Source: an uncultured Victivallis sp. (lineage in GTDB: Bacteria; Verrucomicrobiota; Lentisphaeria; Victivallales; Victivallaceae). Taken from it: a stretch of DNA of 64,000 bases. The stretch lies in the NCBI GenBank assembly GCA_944389935.1, contig CALXOE010000014.1, positions 1 to 64,000 on the forward strand, in the 5' to 3' direction. Position numbers and translations under genes: made by a program. Below, in pieces: positions 24,385 to 32,845 of this stretch (the first letter of the stretch is position 1; every line of letters starts with the position of its first letter). A model generated the notes under the pieces. That model saw only the letters and a list, made by a program, of their open reading frames with translations, had not been told where the DNA came from and made no database searches.

Positions 24385-26016
24385 ATGGAGTTGAAACACG
24401 TGTTCAGATTCGGTGCGTTCGGTCTCCTGCTGGCGGCGGTCGGCGGATGCTACGAGTACACGCCTCCGCCGTCCGCAACGATGAGTGAGTCTTACACGCA
24501 GCGCAAACAGGATGGAGCAGACCGGCTTCTGGATGACATTACGGATCTGACTCTTGCCGATGCGCAGCGGATTGCGATCAAGAACAATCCGACTTATATT
24601 GCCGCCTTTCACGCGGTCAACGCCGCGCGGATGCGCTATCTGCAGGCCTGGGGCGCTTATTCTCCGACGGTTGGAGCGAGTTTCTCGCTGGGGGACAACC
24701 AGAGCTGGACGCGGCGTCCGCACAACACCCCCGGAACGCCGTCCCGGACCGAGAGCATTACGACCAGCACGAATCTGAGTGTGAACTGGATGCTTTTCGA
24801 CGGTCTGGCCCGTGAATTCAATGTTCTGATCTACAAACATAATTTCAACTATCAGAAACTGCTCGAAGACGATGAGGCCCGCACGATGATGCAGGCGGTC
24901 GCCTACGCCTACAACACGGTGCTGCTCGCGATCGAGAACAAGCGGATCGCCGAGGAGGACCGCAAGTTCCAGGAGTCGAGTCTGCGCGATACGCGGCTGA
25001 AGTATCAGGCCGGTGCGGTTCCGCTCTCGGACGTGCTGAACTTCGAGATCGCGGTGAACTCCGCTGAAACCGACCTCATCAGCGCGGACTATCAGTATGA
25101 GACCGCGATTTATGCGCTGGCGGTTCTGATGGGCTATCCCGAGGGGACGTTCCCGAAAGAGCTGAAGTTCCCCTCCGACTTCAAGACGAATTTCACCGAT
25201 CTGCCGTCGGTCGACGTGTATCTGGATACGGCACTGGCAAATCGCCCGGACCTCAAAGGCTATCGGGAACAGCTCGAAGTCGCGAAATATCAGATGTATC
25301 AGACCTGGAGCGCCTACTCCCCGACGGTGAACGCCTATTTCAACATGGGTTACGGCACGAATTTCAACCGCAGCAAAGGCTGGGAGGGTGCGAGCCACAA
25401 CGGTGACAGCACGTACAGTGAATCCCCGTCGATCGGTTACGGCCTGACTGCGGACTGGACGCTCTTCGACGGACTCATCCGCGAGAACAAGATCCGCGAA
25501 TACAAGGCGAATCTGGCGGTTGCGGAGTTTTCGGTCTCCGCCAAGTGGCTCGAAGTCGTCGGCGAAGTCCGCACGGCCTATGCGAATTACGTGCAGAGCG
25601 TGAAGCAGACCCGTATCTTTGAAAAGACCCGTGACCTTTCCGCGCAGCAGCGTGATCTGGTCGACGAGGGGTACAAAGCCGGCAACACCGAGTTGACCCG
25701 ACTGAACGAGGCGCAGCGTGACCTCGTTGAGGCCGAGACGAACCTCGCGAGCAGTTACATCAATATTCAGAATGCGAAAGCGCAGCTTGACGCCGCCGTG
25801 GCGGCGAATTCGGCCGCCTATTACGGGGATCCGGAGCACAACGCGCCGGGCGAGATCAAAAATACCCCTGTCGCAGCAGCGGAAGAACCGGATTCGACTC
25901 CGGAGCCCGCAAAGCAAACTACGGATGCCGCTCCCGCCGAGGCTGTGGTGGAAGAGCCCGTGGTGCAGCCGCCGGCGATTCCGGCGGATCCGACCCGGGC
26001 GCCGGAAAAGAAGTGA
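24385..26016 (+). CDS. TolC-family outer membrane efflux lipoprotein
   Basis: A 543-residue outer membrane channel subunit with a lipobox ending AVGGC near residue 22, as in the NodT/OprM group. Two outer-membrane-efflux repeats are visible: the first starts LTLADAQRIAIKNNPTYIAA, the second contains VYLDTALANRPDLKGYREQLE; SVNWMLFDGL and TADWTLFDGL are the matching beta-strand segments and LDEGYKAGNTELTRL-type helices end repeat two. The C-terminal 60 residues are a Pro/Glu/Ala-rich tail. No periplasmic adaptor or inner-membrane pump is nearby, so the channel is orphan here. Start: ATG 24385 gives proper spacing from GGGGGGA; an in-frame ATG at 24376 is too close to that site. Confidence 0.9.
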   Translation: MELKHVFRFGAFGLLLAAVGGCYEYTPPPSATMSESYTQRKQDGADRLLDDITDLTLADAQRIAIKNNPTYIAAFHAVNAARMRYLQAWGAYSPTVGASFSLGDNQSWTRRPHNTPGTPSRTESITTSTNLSVNWMLFDGLAREFNVLIYKHNFNYQKLLEDDEARTMMQAVAYAYNTVLLAIENKRIAEEDRKFQESSLRDTRLKYQAGAVPLSDVLNFEIAVNSAETDLISADYQYETAIYALAVLMGYPEGTFPKELKFPSDFKTNFTDLPSVDVYLDTALANRPDLKGYREQLEVAKYQMYQTWSAYSPTVNAYFNMGYGTNFNRSKGWEGASHNGDSTYSESPSIGYGLTADWTLFDGLIRENKIREYKANLAVAEFSVSAKWLEVVGEVRTAYANYVQSVKQTRIFEKTRDLSAQQRDLVDEGYKAGNTELTRLNEAQRDLVEAETNLASSYINIQNAKAQLDAAVAANSAAYYGDPEHNAPGEIKNTPVAAAEEPDSTPEPAKQTTDAAPAEAVVEEPVVQPPAIPADPTRAPEKK

Positions 26017-26036
26017 CAGGACAGGTGTCCTCTTTG

Positions 26037-26062
26037 ACCGTCGGGCCACACCGACGGTTTTT
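26037..26062 (+). terminator. Rho-independent terminator of the TolC-family gene
   Basis: ACCGTCGG (26037-26044), a 6-base loop, CCGACGGT (26051-26058), then a T-run to 26062. Confidence 0.9.
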
Positions 26063-26078
26063 GCGTATCTTGACGCCG

Positions 26079-26105
26079 GGTCGCACGACGTGGTGCGAGG
26101 CGACC
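26079..26105 (+). other. Two mutually exclusive hairpins in the def 5' region
   Basis: GGTCGC (26079-26084) pairs with GCGACC (26100-26105), while TCGCAC (26081-26086) can pair with GTGCGA (26093-26098); they share bases, so only one forms fully. A possible -35 TTGACG lies at 26070 but no good -10 follows. It could be a leader structure or chance GC-rich pairing. Confidence 0.3.
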
Positions 26106-26145
26106 GCGGAAGATCATTTTTTTGAACAATAGAACAGGAGGCAGG

Positions 26146-26739
26146 ATGCTCTTCAGAAATAAAAAACGTTACGTCGTTCACACGATGGGGGATCCCGTGC
26201 TGCGCGAAGTCGCCCGGCCGGTGGGAGCTGTTACGCCGGAACTCCGGCAGCTTGCAGATCGGATGATCGAAGTCGTGCAGGCGTTTGAGGGAGTGGGATT
26301 GGCCGCGCCGCAGGTTGGAGAGTCGATCCGGATGGTGGCGTTCAATCTGCCGATGGAGTCGATGAGTGATCTCCCGAGCGCGGGAGAGGAGAAGCTGCTG
26401 CCGAAGATGCCGTTTGTGGTCATCAACCCCGAGATCATCTCCGTTTCGCCCGATACGGAGACGAGGGACGAGGGCTGCCTCTCGCTGCCCGATGTCTGGG
26501 CGCCGGTGGAGCGCCCGGCCCGGGTGTTTTTCCGGGCTGTGACGATCGACGGGGAGTTGATCGAATGCGAATGCGGAGGGTTGCTGGGGCGGTGCATCCA
26601 GCACGAATTGGATCATCTCGACGGGAAACTGTTCGTCGACCGTGTCGAACCGATTGAACTTGCGAAAGTTGAACGCGAATTGCGCCAGATGCAGCGATAC
26701 GGGGAGAAACATCACTTCCATCGGATCAAGGTAAAATAG
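26146..26739 (+). CDS. def: Peptide deformylase
   Basis: Metal-dependent hydrolase that removes the N-formyl group from nascent proteins. All three family motifs are present in the 197-residue protein: GVGLAAPQVG, EGCLSLPDV (with the metal-ligand Cys) and QHELDHLDG (HExxH). A roughly 15-residue insertion around MPMESMSDLPSAGEEKLLPKM separates motifs 1 and 2, longer than in the E. coli enzyme. The ATG at 26146 follows ACAGGAGG. The usual partner gene fmt is absent; instead an unrecognised membrane protein gene follows after 4 bases. Confidence 0.96.
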   Translation: MLFRNKKRYVVHTMGDPVLREVARPVGAVTPELRQLADRMIEVVQAFEGVGLAAPQVGESIRMVAFNLPMESMSDLPSAGEEKLLPKMPFVVINPEIISVSPDTETRDEGCLSLPDVWAPVERPARVFFRAVTIDGELIECECGGLLGRCIQHELDHLDGKLFVDRVEPIELAKVERELRQMQRYGEKHHFHRIKVK

Positions 26740-26743
26740 AGCG

Positions 26744-27667
26744 ATGAGCGGTCAGGTCGGATTTTTCAAGGCGTTGTGGGGAAGTTGCTGCGGCACGGCG
26801 GTTTTCGAGGAGCTGCGATTCAACCGGGCTTGGCGTGCGGTTCTGCATTTGTTCTGTCTTTCCGTACTCTGTGCTGCGGCGATCACGTTTGTCCAGGGGA
26901 TGCGGATCATTCCGGAGATCCGGACGGTGGCCGACGGTTTCTTCGATACGTTCGGCGGAGTGCGCGGCAATCAGATGAGTCTGATTCCGCTCACGGATCC
27001 CGGTCGGGCGCGTACGTTTGACTTTTCTCCGGATGGCGGGAGGATCTTCTACTTTCCCGCGGCGCCGGACGGGGTTGTGATTCCGGATCAGGAGCTGCAG
27101 CTGCTCAAGCTCGGAATCATCTGGATGCCGCGCCGGGTGGTGTATCTGCTCCACGAATCGGGCAGCGATTTCTGGCGGACGATGGAGCAGGGCCGGAGCG
27201 GCGTTCTCGAGTTCGGGCAATATTCCACGGCGGAGCTGCGTGAGTACCTGGCCGCGTTGAGAGAGTCGGCCGCTTCGCCGGATCAGGTGGATGAGGAATC
27301 CATGGTGGAGTTGACACGCGGCGGCGGACTCCGGACGCTGGAAGTCATGTTTGCGCTGGTGGTGTTTGTCTGGAATTTTCTGGCGGTGTTCTGGGTGGCG
27401 GTTCTTTACACGTCGTTGTTTGCACTGGTTTTCCGTTTTGCGGGAGGCGGGCGGCTGCAGACGCTGTCGTTCGGAGAGTTCTGGAAGATCGGCGTTTACG
27501 CCGGTTTCCCGGTGATGCTGGTCGCCAGTTGCTTTCCGGCGTTCGATCTGCCGTTTTTCAGGTACAGTACAGTGTTCATGGTCGGGCTGATGGTTTATTG
27601 GCTGTTGATTGTCGGTCGAATCGAACGAGCCGGAATCAAGCCGGGAGGAGGAGAGTCCAATGAGTGA
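26744..27667 (+). CDS. Membrane protein of unknown function (DUF1189/Yip1-like layout)
   Basis: A 307-residue protein with one hydrophobic segment near 30-48, an extracytoplasmic domain of about 150 residues and three more membrane segments near the C-terminus (around MFALVVFVWNFLAVFWVAVL, GVYAGFPVMLVASCF and VFMVGLMVYWLLIVG). The arrangement is that of DUF1189- or Yip1-like proteins, but I see no decisive motif and the family is a suggestion. It starts 4 bases after def and its last 8 bases overlap the CDC123-like gene, whose own ribosome site GGGAGGAGG lies inside this reading frame, so the genes are translationally linked. Confidence 0.6.
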   Translation: MSGQVGFFKALWGSCCGTAVFEELRFNRAWRAVLHLFCLSVLCAAAITFVQGMRIIPEIRTVADGFFDTFGGVRGNQMSLIPLTDPGRARTFDFSPDGGRIFYFPAAPDGVVIPDQELQLLKLGIIWMPRRVVYLLHESGSDFWRTMEQGRSGVLEFGQYSTAELREYLAALRESAASPDQVDEESMVELTRGGGLRTLEVMFALVVFVWNFLAVFWVAVLYTSLFALVFRFAGGGRLQTLSFGEFWKIGVYAGFPVMLVASCFPAFDLPFFRYSTVFMVGLMVYWLLIVGRIERAGIKPGGGESNE

Positions 27668-28391
27668 AGAAAATGATTTTCTGCGGATGCAGAACTGGTA
27701 TCCGGTGCTTGCCGGGCATACGTTTCTGACATCTTTCGTGAAAATGCGTTCGGATGTGATCGCGTGTCTCGCCGCGGGGGAAACCGGAGAGAAAGCGCAG
27801 GGGGTCGCGGTGCGTTCCATCATTGAAGATCTGCGGCAGCCTCTGGCGGCGATTCCGGGCAATGCGTTCGTCTGTGTCGACAGCTGCGCTCCGACGGATA
27901 CGGAGCGGTTCGCATCGAAACGCGGTGCGGTTTACTCTCCGGAGAGTGCGTGGAAGTACCTTGCGCTGAGCAAAAAGGTCCGGGAAGCCGCCGCCGCCGG
28001 CCGGGCGCAGTATATCTGCCTCAAGCCGTTCCGGCGCATGAACCGGACGCGGGAGTTCCGTCTGTTTATCTACGAGGGGAAACTCAACGCGATGAGTCAG
28101 TATCACCTGATCCGCCATTTTCGGCGGTTGGAGGGGGTGAGGAATTCGTATTGGACGCAGGCCGCGGATTTCATCGACAAGATCTCCTGGCTGCTGCCGG
28201 TCAAGACTCTGGTGATGGATATCTACTTCACGAGCACCGGCAAGATTCTGATCATCGACCTGAATCCCTGGGGGGAACCGACCGATCCGCTCCTCGTGCG
28301 GGACTGGAACCGGGATTGGGAGACTCCGGCCGGAATGCTGCTGATGGAGCCGCCGACGCGGATTCACGGCGATGTCAACGTTTCATTTTGA
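27660..28391 (+). CDS. CDC123/D123-like ATP-grasp protein
   Basis: A 243-residue protein matching the D123 (CDC123) ATP-grasp family. The blocks appear in family order: FVKMRSDVIA (about 27-36), VCVDSCAPTDTERF (71-84, the equivalent of the eukaryotic SPKD block), CLKPFRR (120-126), REFRLFIYEGKLNAMSQYH (131-149) and MDIYFTSTGKILIIDLNPWG (186-205), with Asp187, Asp200 and Asn202 as the expected metal and ATP ligands. Eukaryotic CDC123 assembles initiation factor eIF2, which bacteria lack, so the bacterial function must differ; peptide or protein ligation is a guess from the fold. It overlaps the preceding membrane gene and lies 22 bases before a GH36-like glycosidase. Confidence 0.8.
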   Translation: MSEENDFLRMQNWYPVLAGHTFLTSFVKMRSDVIACLAAGETGEKAQGVAVRSIIEDLRQPLAAIPGNAFVCVDSCAPTDTERFASKRGAVYSPESAWKYLALSKKVREAAAAGRAQYICLKPFRRMNRTREFRLFIYEGKLNAMSQYHLIRHFRRLEGVRNSYWTQAADFIDKISWLLPVKTLVMDIYFTSTGKILIIDLNPWGEPTDPLLVRDWNRDWETPAGMLLMEPPTRIHGDVNVSF

Positions 28392-28413
28392 GCGGTCGGG
28401 AGGAGAGTTTTTC

Positions 28414-30399
28414 ATGGGTATGCTGTTGTCCGGCCCGGTTGAATCGTTCGCAACGCCCGCGGGTTGTTTTGCCTCTTCCAATGCGGGAATCGTCACGATC
28501 GGGAACCGGCGTTTTTCCCGCAGCTGGCGGATTACGGAACGGGGGCTGCTTCCCGTATCGATTCTGCTTGACGGCCAGGAGTTGCTCGCCGTGCGCAACG
28601 AGACGGTGCAGGAGGAGATCCGGTCCCGGTTTCAGGTGTACGGAGCTCCGTTGACGCAGACCGGAGCTCCGGCGCTGCATGCGCTGCTGGAGCTGGAGTT
28701 GCCGACGGGGGGCATGCATTACCATTTCGCGGTCTCTTCCGAGGTGTCGGCGGTGGTGGTCGAACGCACTGCGCCGGAAAGTTCCGGGGATTTCCCGAAT
28801 AAACCGGAAGCGGCCGATCCGACCGGGCTGGAGGTTGACCCGGACGTTGCGCAGGCGGTTCGGGATCGGGGGTTTTCCTGCTGTGAGAGCTTCCGGGCGG
28901 CCTCGGCACATTTGAAATTGCGCGAATTTGTGTTTGCGGATCAGACGGACCGGCATGACAATCTTCTGCGGATCAACGAATACCGCCTTGCCACGGTGGA
29001 GAAGATCGCATTGCGTGGAACTTTGTTCGCGGTGGAGGATCCGCTTTCCGGACGGGGCATCATCCTTTTGAAATTCGCTCCGCTTCCGGAACGTCGTCCT
29101 CTCACCGATCCGATTGATTTTGAGTGGGATGCTGAAACATTCGCTCTGCATGGGGACCGCTATCCGTGGGCGGTGATCGGTTTTGACGGCGGCTGGATGG
29201 GCCTCACGAGGGCGCTTCATCTGTTTCAACGGGAGCTGCGTTGCGTTGTTCCGGGGCGGGACGGGCTGGCGCTCTCGAACACCTGGGGCGACCGCAACCG
29301 GGATCAGGCATTGAACGAATCTTTCATGCTCGAGGAGATCGATATCGCCTCTTCGCTCGGCATCGATGTCTGCCAGATCGACGACGGCTGGCAGCGCGGC
29401 GTGACGGTCAATTCGGTGAAAGCCCAGGAGTCCGGAGGCGTCTGGGAGGGATATTACGCGGCGAATGCGGGATTCTGGGAAGTGCATCCCGGGCGTTTCC
29501 CGAACGGGCTTTCGCCGCTGATGGCGCGGGCGGCGGAAAAGCAGGTCGGACTCGGACTCTGGTTTTCTCCCGATTCGTCGAATGATTTTGCGAACTGGCG
29601 GCGCGATGTGGATACGGTCTGCCGTCTGCAGCGGGAGTTCGGCGTGAACTGGATCAAAGTCGACGGCGTGAAGTCACGCACCCGTGCGGGTGAGGCGAAT
29701 CTCCGCTGTTTTTTCCATGAGGCGCTTGAACGTACCGGCGGGAAGCTGACGTTCGATCTGGATGTGACTGCGGAGATTCGTCCGGGGTATTTCGGCATGC
29801 CTGAATTCGGAACGCTGTTTGTCGAAAACCGCTACAGCGACTGGCGGAGATGGTGGCCGTATGCGACGTTCCGGAATCTCTGGGAGCTCTCCCGGGCGGT
29901 TCCCCCGGTGCGGCTGCGGTTTGAATGTCTGAATCCGGAGCGCAACCAGGACAAGTACGGGAATGATCCGCTGGCGCCGTATCACTACCGAATGGATTGG
30001 ATTTTCGCATCGATCATGGTGTCTTCGCCGTTGCTCTGGTGTGAATTGAGCGGTCTTTCCGCTAAGTGCCGCGCGGAATTGAAAGGAATTCTGGCATTGT
30101 GGCGGAATTTCCGTGACGAGCTCCATGCTGGTGTCGCCTGGCCGGTCGGACCCTGCCCGGACGGGACGACGACTTCCGGATTTTTCACGGCGACGACGGA
30201 TCAGTCGATCTGCCACCTGATTCTGCTGCGCGATCTCGACCGGGAGGAGACGCGCGAGATCGATCTGCCGGTCAAGCTGACCGAGTACGCCATTGCGACG
30301 ATTGCAGGCGAGGGGCGGTTTGAGTTGGCCGGGAAGCGCGGGATTCGCTGTACGCTCCCGGCGGAACGCAGTTATCTCTGGCTGCGTTTTTCACGATAG
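28414..30399 (+). CDS. GH36-like (clan GH-D) glycosidase, probable alpha-galactosidase type
   Basis: A 661-residue protein without signal peptide. It has an N-terminal beta-rich domain to about 270 and a (beta/alpha)8 barrel with clan GH-D signatures: LSNTWGDRNRDQALNESF, QIDDGWQRG (321-329), GLGLWFSPDSSNDFANW and VNWIKVDGVKS, where Asp417 is the expected nucleophile; Asp476 in ENRYSDWRRW is a plausible acid/base. These match distant GH36/melibiase-like proteins rather than a classical alpha-galactosidase, so substrate (galactoside, N-acetylgalactosaminide or other) is open. GGGAGGAGA precedes the ATG at 28414. It ends a cluster with def, a membrane protein and the CDC123-like protein and is closed by a strong terminator. 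Confidence 0.82.
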   Translation: MGMLLSGPVESFATPAGCFASSNAGIVTIGNRRFSRSWRITERGLLPVSILLDGQELLAVRNETVQEEIRSRFQVYGAPLTQTGAPALHALLELELPTGGMHYHFAVSSEVSAVVVERTAPESSGDFPNKPEAADPTGLEVDPDVAQAVRDRGFSCCESFRAASAHLKLREFVFADQTDRHDNLLRINEYRLATVEKIALRGTLFAVEDPLSGRGIILLKFAPLPERRPLTDPIDFEWDAETFALHGDRYPWAVIGFDGGWMGLTRALHLFQRELRCVVPGRDGLALSNTWGDRNRDQALNESFMLEEIDIASSLGIDVCQIDDGWQRGVTVNSVKAQESGGVWEGYYAANAGFWEVHPGRFPNGLSPLMARAAEKQVGLGLWFSPDSSNDFANWRRDVDTVCRLQREFGVNWIKVDGVKSRTRAGEANLRCFFHEALERTGGKLTFDLDVTAEIRPGYFGMPEFGTLFVENRYSDWRRWWPYATFRNLWELSRAVPPVRLRFECLNPERNQDKYGNDPLAPYHYRMDWIFASIMVSSPLLWCELSGLSAKCRAELKGILALWRNFRDELHAGVAWPVGPCPDGTTTSGFFTATTDQSICHLILLRDLDREETREIDLPVKLTEYAIATIAGEGRFELAGKRGIRCTLPAERSYLWLRFSR

Positions 30400-30410
30400 G
30401 TTTGAACGAA

Positions 30411-30452
30411 AAAGCCCCGGAGCCGGCTGAGACCGTGTTTCCGGGGCTTTTG
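30411..30452. terminator. Bidirectional rho-independent terminator between convergent genes
   Basis: AAGCCCCGG (30412-30420) pairs with CCGGGGCTT (30441-30449), with T-runs on both strands (plus to 30451, minus through 30410). It lies between the GH36-like gene (ends 30399) and the FAD oxidoreductase (ends 30465). Confidence 0.88.
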
Positions 30453-30464
30453 GTGTATCCGGGT

Positions 30465-31772
30465 TCAGGGGCGAACGCCGGAGGCGAGGAGTTTCTGCTG
30501 AATTTCGCGCACATCGACATCCCGGACGGAGATGTTTTTGCGTGCGGCGATGGCGGCGGCGATGCCGGTTCCCTGACCGATGTTCAGGCAGATCGGCATG
30601 ACGCGGAAGTTCGAGTGCGCCTTATGGCTGCCGTCGATATTCCGTCCCGAAAGCAGCAGGCCGTCGAGTTTCTCCGGGATGCAGCAGCGGTATGGAATCG
30701 AGTATTTCCCTTTGGATTTGAAGTGCTTTTGGGCGCCGTGCTCGTCGAGCCCCGGGCCTTTCAGGCTGTGAATGTCGAAATTGAACGAATTGCGTGTGGC
30801 GATCCAGTCGTCGAAGAGTTTCGCCTCGACGATGTCGAACTCCGTGAGCTGATAGAGCGCCTTGAAGTGGCGGGTTTCGCGCACACCGACGTTCGATGCG
30901 CTCGTAACGGCGTAGCAGTTCTCGTAGCCGGGTACGAATTCGCGCAGGAAGAGGATGATTTTCTCCATCTGGTCGCGGCAGACGAGTTCCGCTTTCGTCA
31001 GGTCGCGCACATCGGTTCCGTTGATGTTGATGACGTTCGTCATGTTCACGCAGACTTCACCCGGGAGCGGCGCTTCGTAGAGCAGCACGTGGCCGGCGGG
31101 GAACGGGAGGTGTTGGTGACCGAGCGCCTGAATTTCCCCTTTCGGCAGGTCGATCAGCGTTTCAAAACTGCCGGGGTAGACGGCGTGTTCCCGATCGACG
31201 CCGCCGATGCGGAACATCAGGGTAACCGGCTGGCAGATATTGTCCCCGGGGCGACCGAGAACGAATTCCGCACCCGCCTCGGCCGCGACGTCGCCGTCGC
31301 CGGTTGCGTCGATCACCGTGTGGGCGAGAATGACTTCGCGCCCGGATTTGCTCTCGGTGATGACCCCTTTCACGCAGTTGTTTTCGACGATCGCCCCGGC
31401 GATGCGGGTATGGTATTGAATCGTGACGCCGGCTTCGAGCAGGAGTTTCTGCATGACGCTTTTCTGCACTTCATGGGCGTTCGCCCAGTGTGAGTGCGGC
31501 AGGCCGGAATCGGCCGGCAGGAGCGGAGATTGTTCGGCCAGTTGAAAAATCTCGTCGAGCAGCGGGGACTCGGTGCCGCCGCTCCAATGGGACATCATGC
31601 CGGAAGTGGCCATGCCGCCGAGGCAGTTTGCATTTTCGATCAGCATGGTTTTCGCACCGGCCCGGGCGGCGCCGAGGGCGGCGCCGATTCCGGCCGGACC
31701 GCCACCTGCGACGAGGACTTCGGTTTCTGCAACGATCGGCAGTTGCTTCGCGGGTTCCTGATAGAATTTCAT
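30465..31772 (-). CDS. FAD-dependent oxidoreductase (FAD_oxidored family)
   Basis: A 435-residue flavoprotein with the dinucleotide-binding motif VLVAGGGPAGIGAALGAARAG (from 19), then IENANCLGGMATSGMMSHW and a second conserved Rossmann part, HTVIDATGDGDVAAEAGAEF, which identifies the PF12831 FAD-dependent family. The C-terminus, LLLSGRNIDGSHKAHSNFR followed by NIGQGTGIAAAIA, is also typical. There is no signal peptide. Family members are common in Lentisphaerota and Planctomycetota near sugar-utilisation genes and probably oxidise sugars or sugar acids, but no substrate is proven. AAGGAGATC lies before the ATG at 31772. It is divergent from a PocR/AraC regulator, which may control it. Confidence 0.85.
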   Translation of the reverse strand: MKFYQEPAKQLPIVAETEVLVAGGGPAGIGAALGAARAGAKTMLIENANCLGGMATSGMMSHWSGGTESPLLDEIFQLAEQSPLLPADSGLPHSHWANAHEVQKSVMQKLLLEAGVTIQYHTRIAGAIVENNCVKGVITESKSGREVILAHTVIDATGDGDVAAEAGAEFVLGRPGDNICQPVTLMFRIGGVDREHAVYPGSFETLIDLPKGEIQALGHQHLPFPAGHVLLYEAPLPGEVCVNMTNVININGTDVRDLTKAELVCRDQMEKIILFLREFVPGYENCYAVTSASNVGVRETRHFKALYQLTEFDIVEAKLFDDWIATRNSFNFDIHSLKGPGLDEHGAQKHFKSKGKYSIPYRCCIPEKLDGLLLSGRNIDGSHKAHSNFRVMPICLNIGQGTGIAAAIAARKNISVRDVDVREIQQKLLASGVRP

Positions 31773-31888
31773 CGTGATCTCCTTGATTTGGAAATTTTGG
31801 TCGCCGAATGGTTTCGCACTCCGGCAGCGGAATGGCGCCGTCACCGCTTCCGTTTTCTTATAATTTAACGGTTTTTTCGGTCGAAACC

Positions 31889-31917
31889 TTGAAAAATCGG
31901 GGATCAAATCTTAAATT
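31889..31917 (+). promoter_or_regulatory. Promoter of the PocR/AraC regulator
   Basis: -35 TTGAAA (31889-31894), 17-bp spacer, -10 TAAATT (31912-31917), 22 bases before the start codon. Confidence 0.55.
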
Positions 31918-31939
31918 ATTACAGAAATGGAGTTTGCAC

Positions 31940-32845
31940 ATGGATTTGCAGAATGCAATTCGACATCTGGAATTGAAGCTCGGGACCGTGATCGATCTGG
32001 AGGTCCTGCATCCGGCATTTGCGGAGATGCCGGAACTCCAGCTTGCTCCCGACCAGTACCATCACCACGGCGATTTCTGCCGCTGGGCGAAGAAACAGCC
32101 CGGAGGGCTTTCCGTCTGTTCCGCCAACAAGGCCCGCAGCCGGAAAATCGCTCTCCGCGGCCGTCCGTTCTGGGGATTCTGCCCGAAAGGGGTTTGGGAT
32201 TACGCGCATCCGGTGATTTTCGAGGGAAATCTTGCCGCGATCATCTACCTCGGCTACCTGCTGCCGCCCGGACAGGAGTTCGCGTCCGGCTGGAATGGCC
32301 GCCGTCCCGGGGAGTTGTCGCGCGAGCGACGCAGTGAAATCGCCCGTTACGCCGCGTTTCTCGGGGAGTACGTGATCCTGGAACTTGAGTCCTATCGTGA
32401 ATCCCGGGGCGGGTGCGGCAAAAAACGCGGCGATGAGTTCTACATGGAGCAGTGCCGCCACTTCATCGAACGTTCCTACCACCAGAATCCGGCGCTGAGC
32501 GATCTGGCGGAGATTCTGCATGTGAATGTGAATTACCTGGGCGGCGTGATCCGCCGTGCGGGCGGGAAAGGGTTCCGGGAACTGCTCTCCGAGCGGCGGA
32601 TGCAGGAGGCGGAACTTCTGCTGCGCCACTATCACCGGAAATACTCGATCGGAGAGATCGGACGGCGTTGCGGATTTTCCGACAGCAACTACTTCTGCAC
32701 GGTGTTCAAGAGCCGGACCGGCATGTCGCCGCGCGAGTTCATCCACCGCTGCGCGGCAGAAACGCAGGAGTCACAGCCGGACGTGTCCTCCGGAAATCCT
32801 CCGGTGTTGCCGGAGGCGGAGTCCGGCCGCACTTCGGTCCTGTGA
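31940..32845 (+). CDS. AraC-family transcriptional regulator with PocR-like sensor domain
   Basis: A 301-residue regulator. The N-terminal part (about 10-150) resembles the PocR sensory domain, with cysteines at 47, 60 and 81 (FCRWA, SVCSANK, GFCPKG) and the ending GNLAAIIYLGYLL. The C-terminal AraC double helix-turn-helix spans about 185-285: LSDLAEILHVNVNYLGGVIR and the second HTH SIGEIGRRCGFSDSNYFCTVF, followed by GMSPREFI. PocR domains bind small metabolites such as hydrocarbon derivatives and propanediol; with L-rhamnose genes elsewhere in the window, propanediol-type ligands are conceivable but not shown. GGAG lies 7 bases before the ATG at 31940. It is divergent from the FAD oxidoreductase, its most likely target. 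Confidence 0.85.
   Translation: MDLQNAIRHLELKLGTVIDLEVLHPAFAEMPELQLAPDQYHHHGDFCRWAKKQPGGLSVCSANKARSRKIALRGRPFWGFCPKGVWDYAHPVIFEGNLAAIIYLGYLLPPGQEFASGWNGRRPGELSRERRSEIARYAAFLGEYVILELESYRESRGGCGKKRGDEFYMEQCRHFIERSYHQNPALSDLAEILHVNVNYLGGVIRRAGGKGFRELLSERRMQEAELLLRHYHRKYSIGEIGRRCGFSDSNYFCTVFKSRTGMSPREFIHRCAAETQESQPDVSSGNPPVLPEAESGRTSVL

Noticed and set aside
24355..26721. A 788-codon minus-strand frame opposite the TolC-family gene and def
   Set aside because: It crosses a promoter, a terminator and two real genes; no family features.
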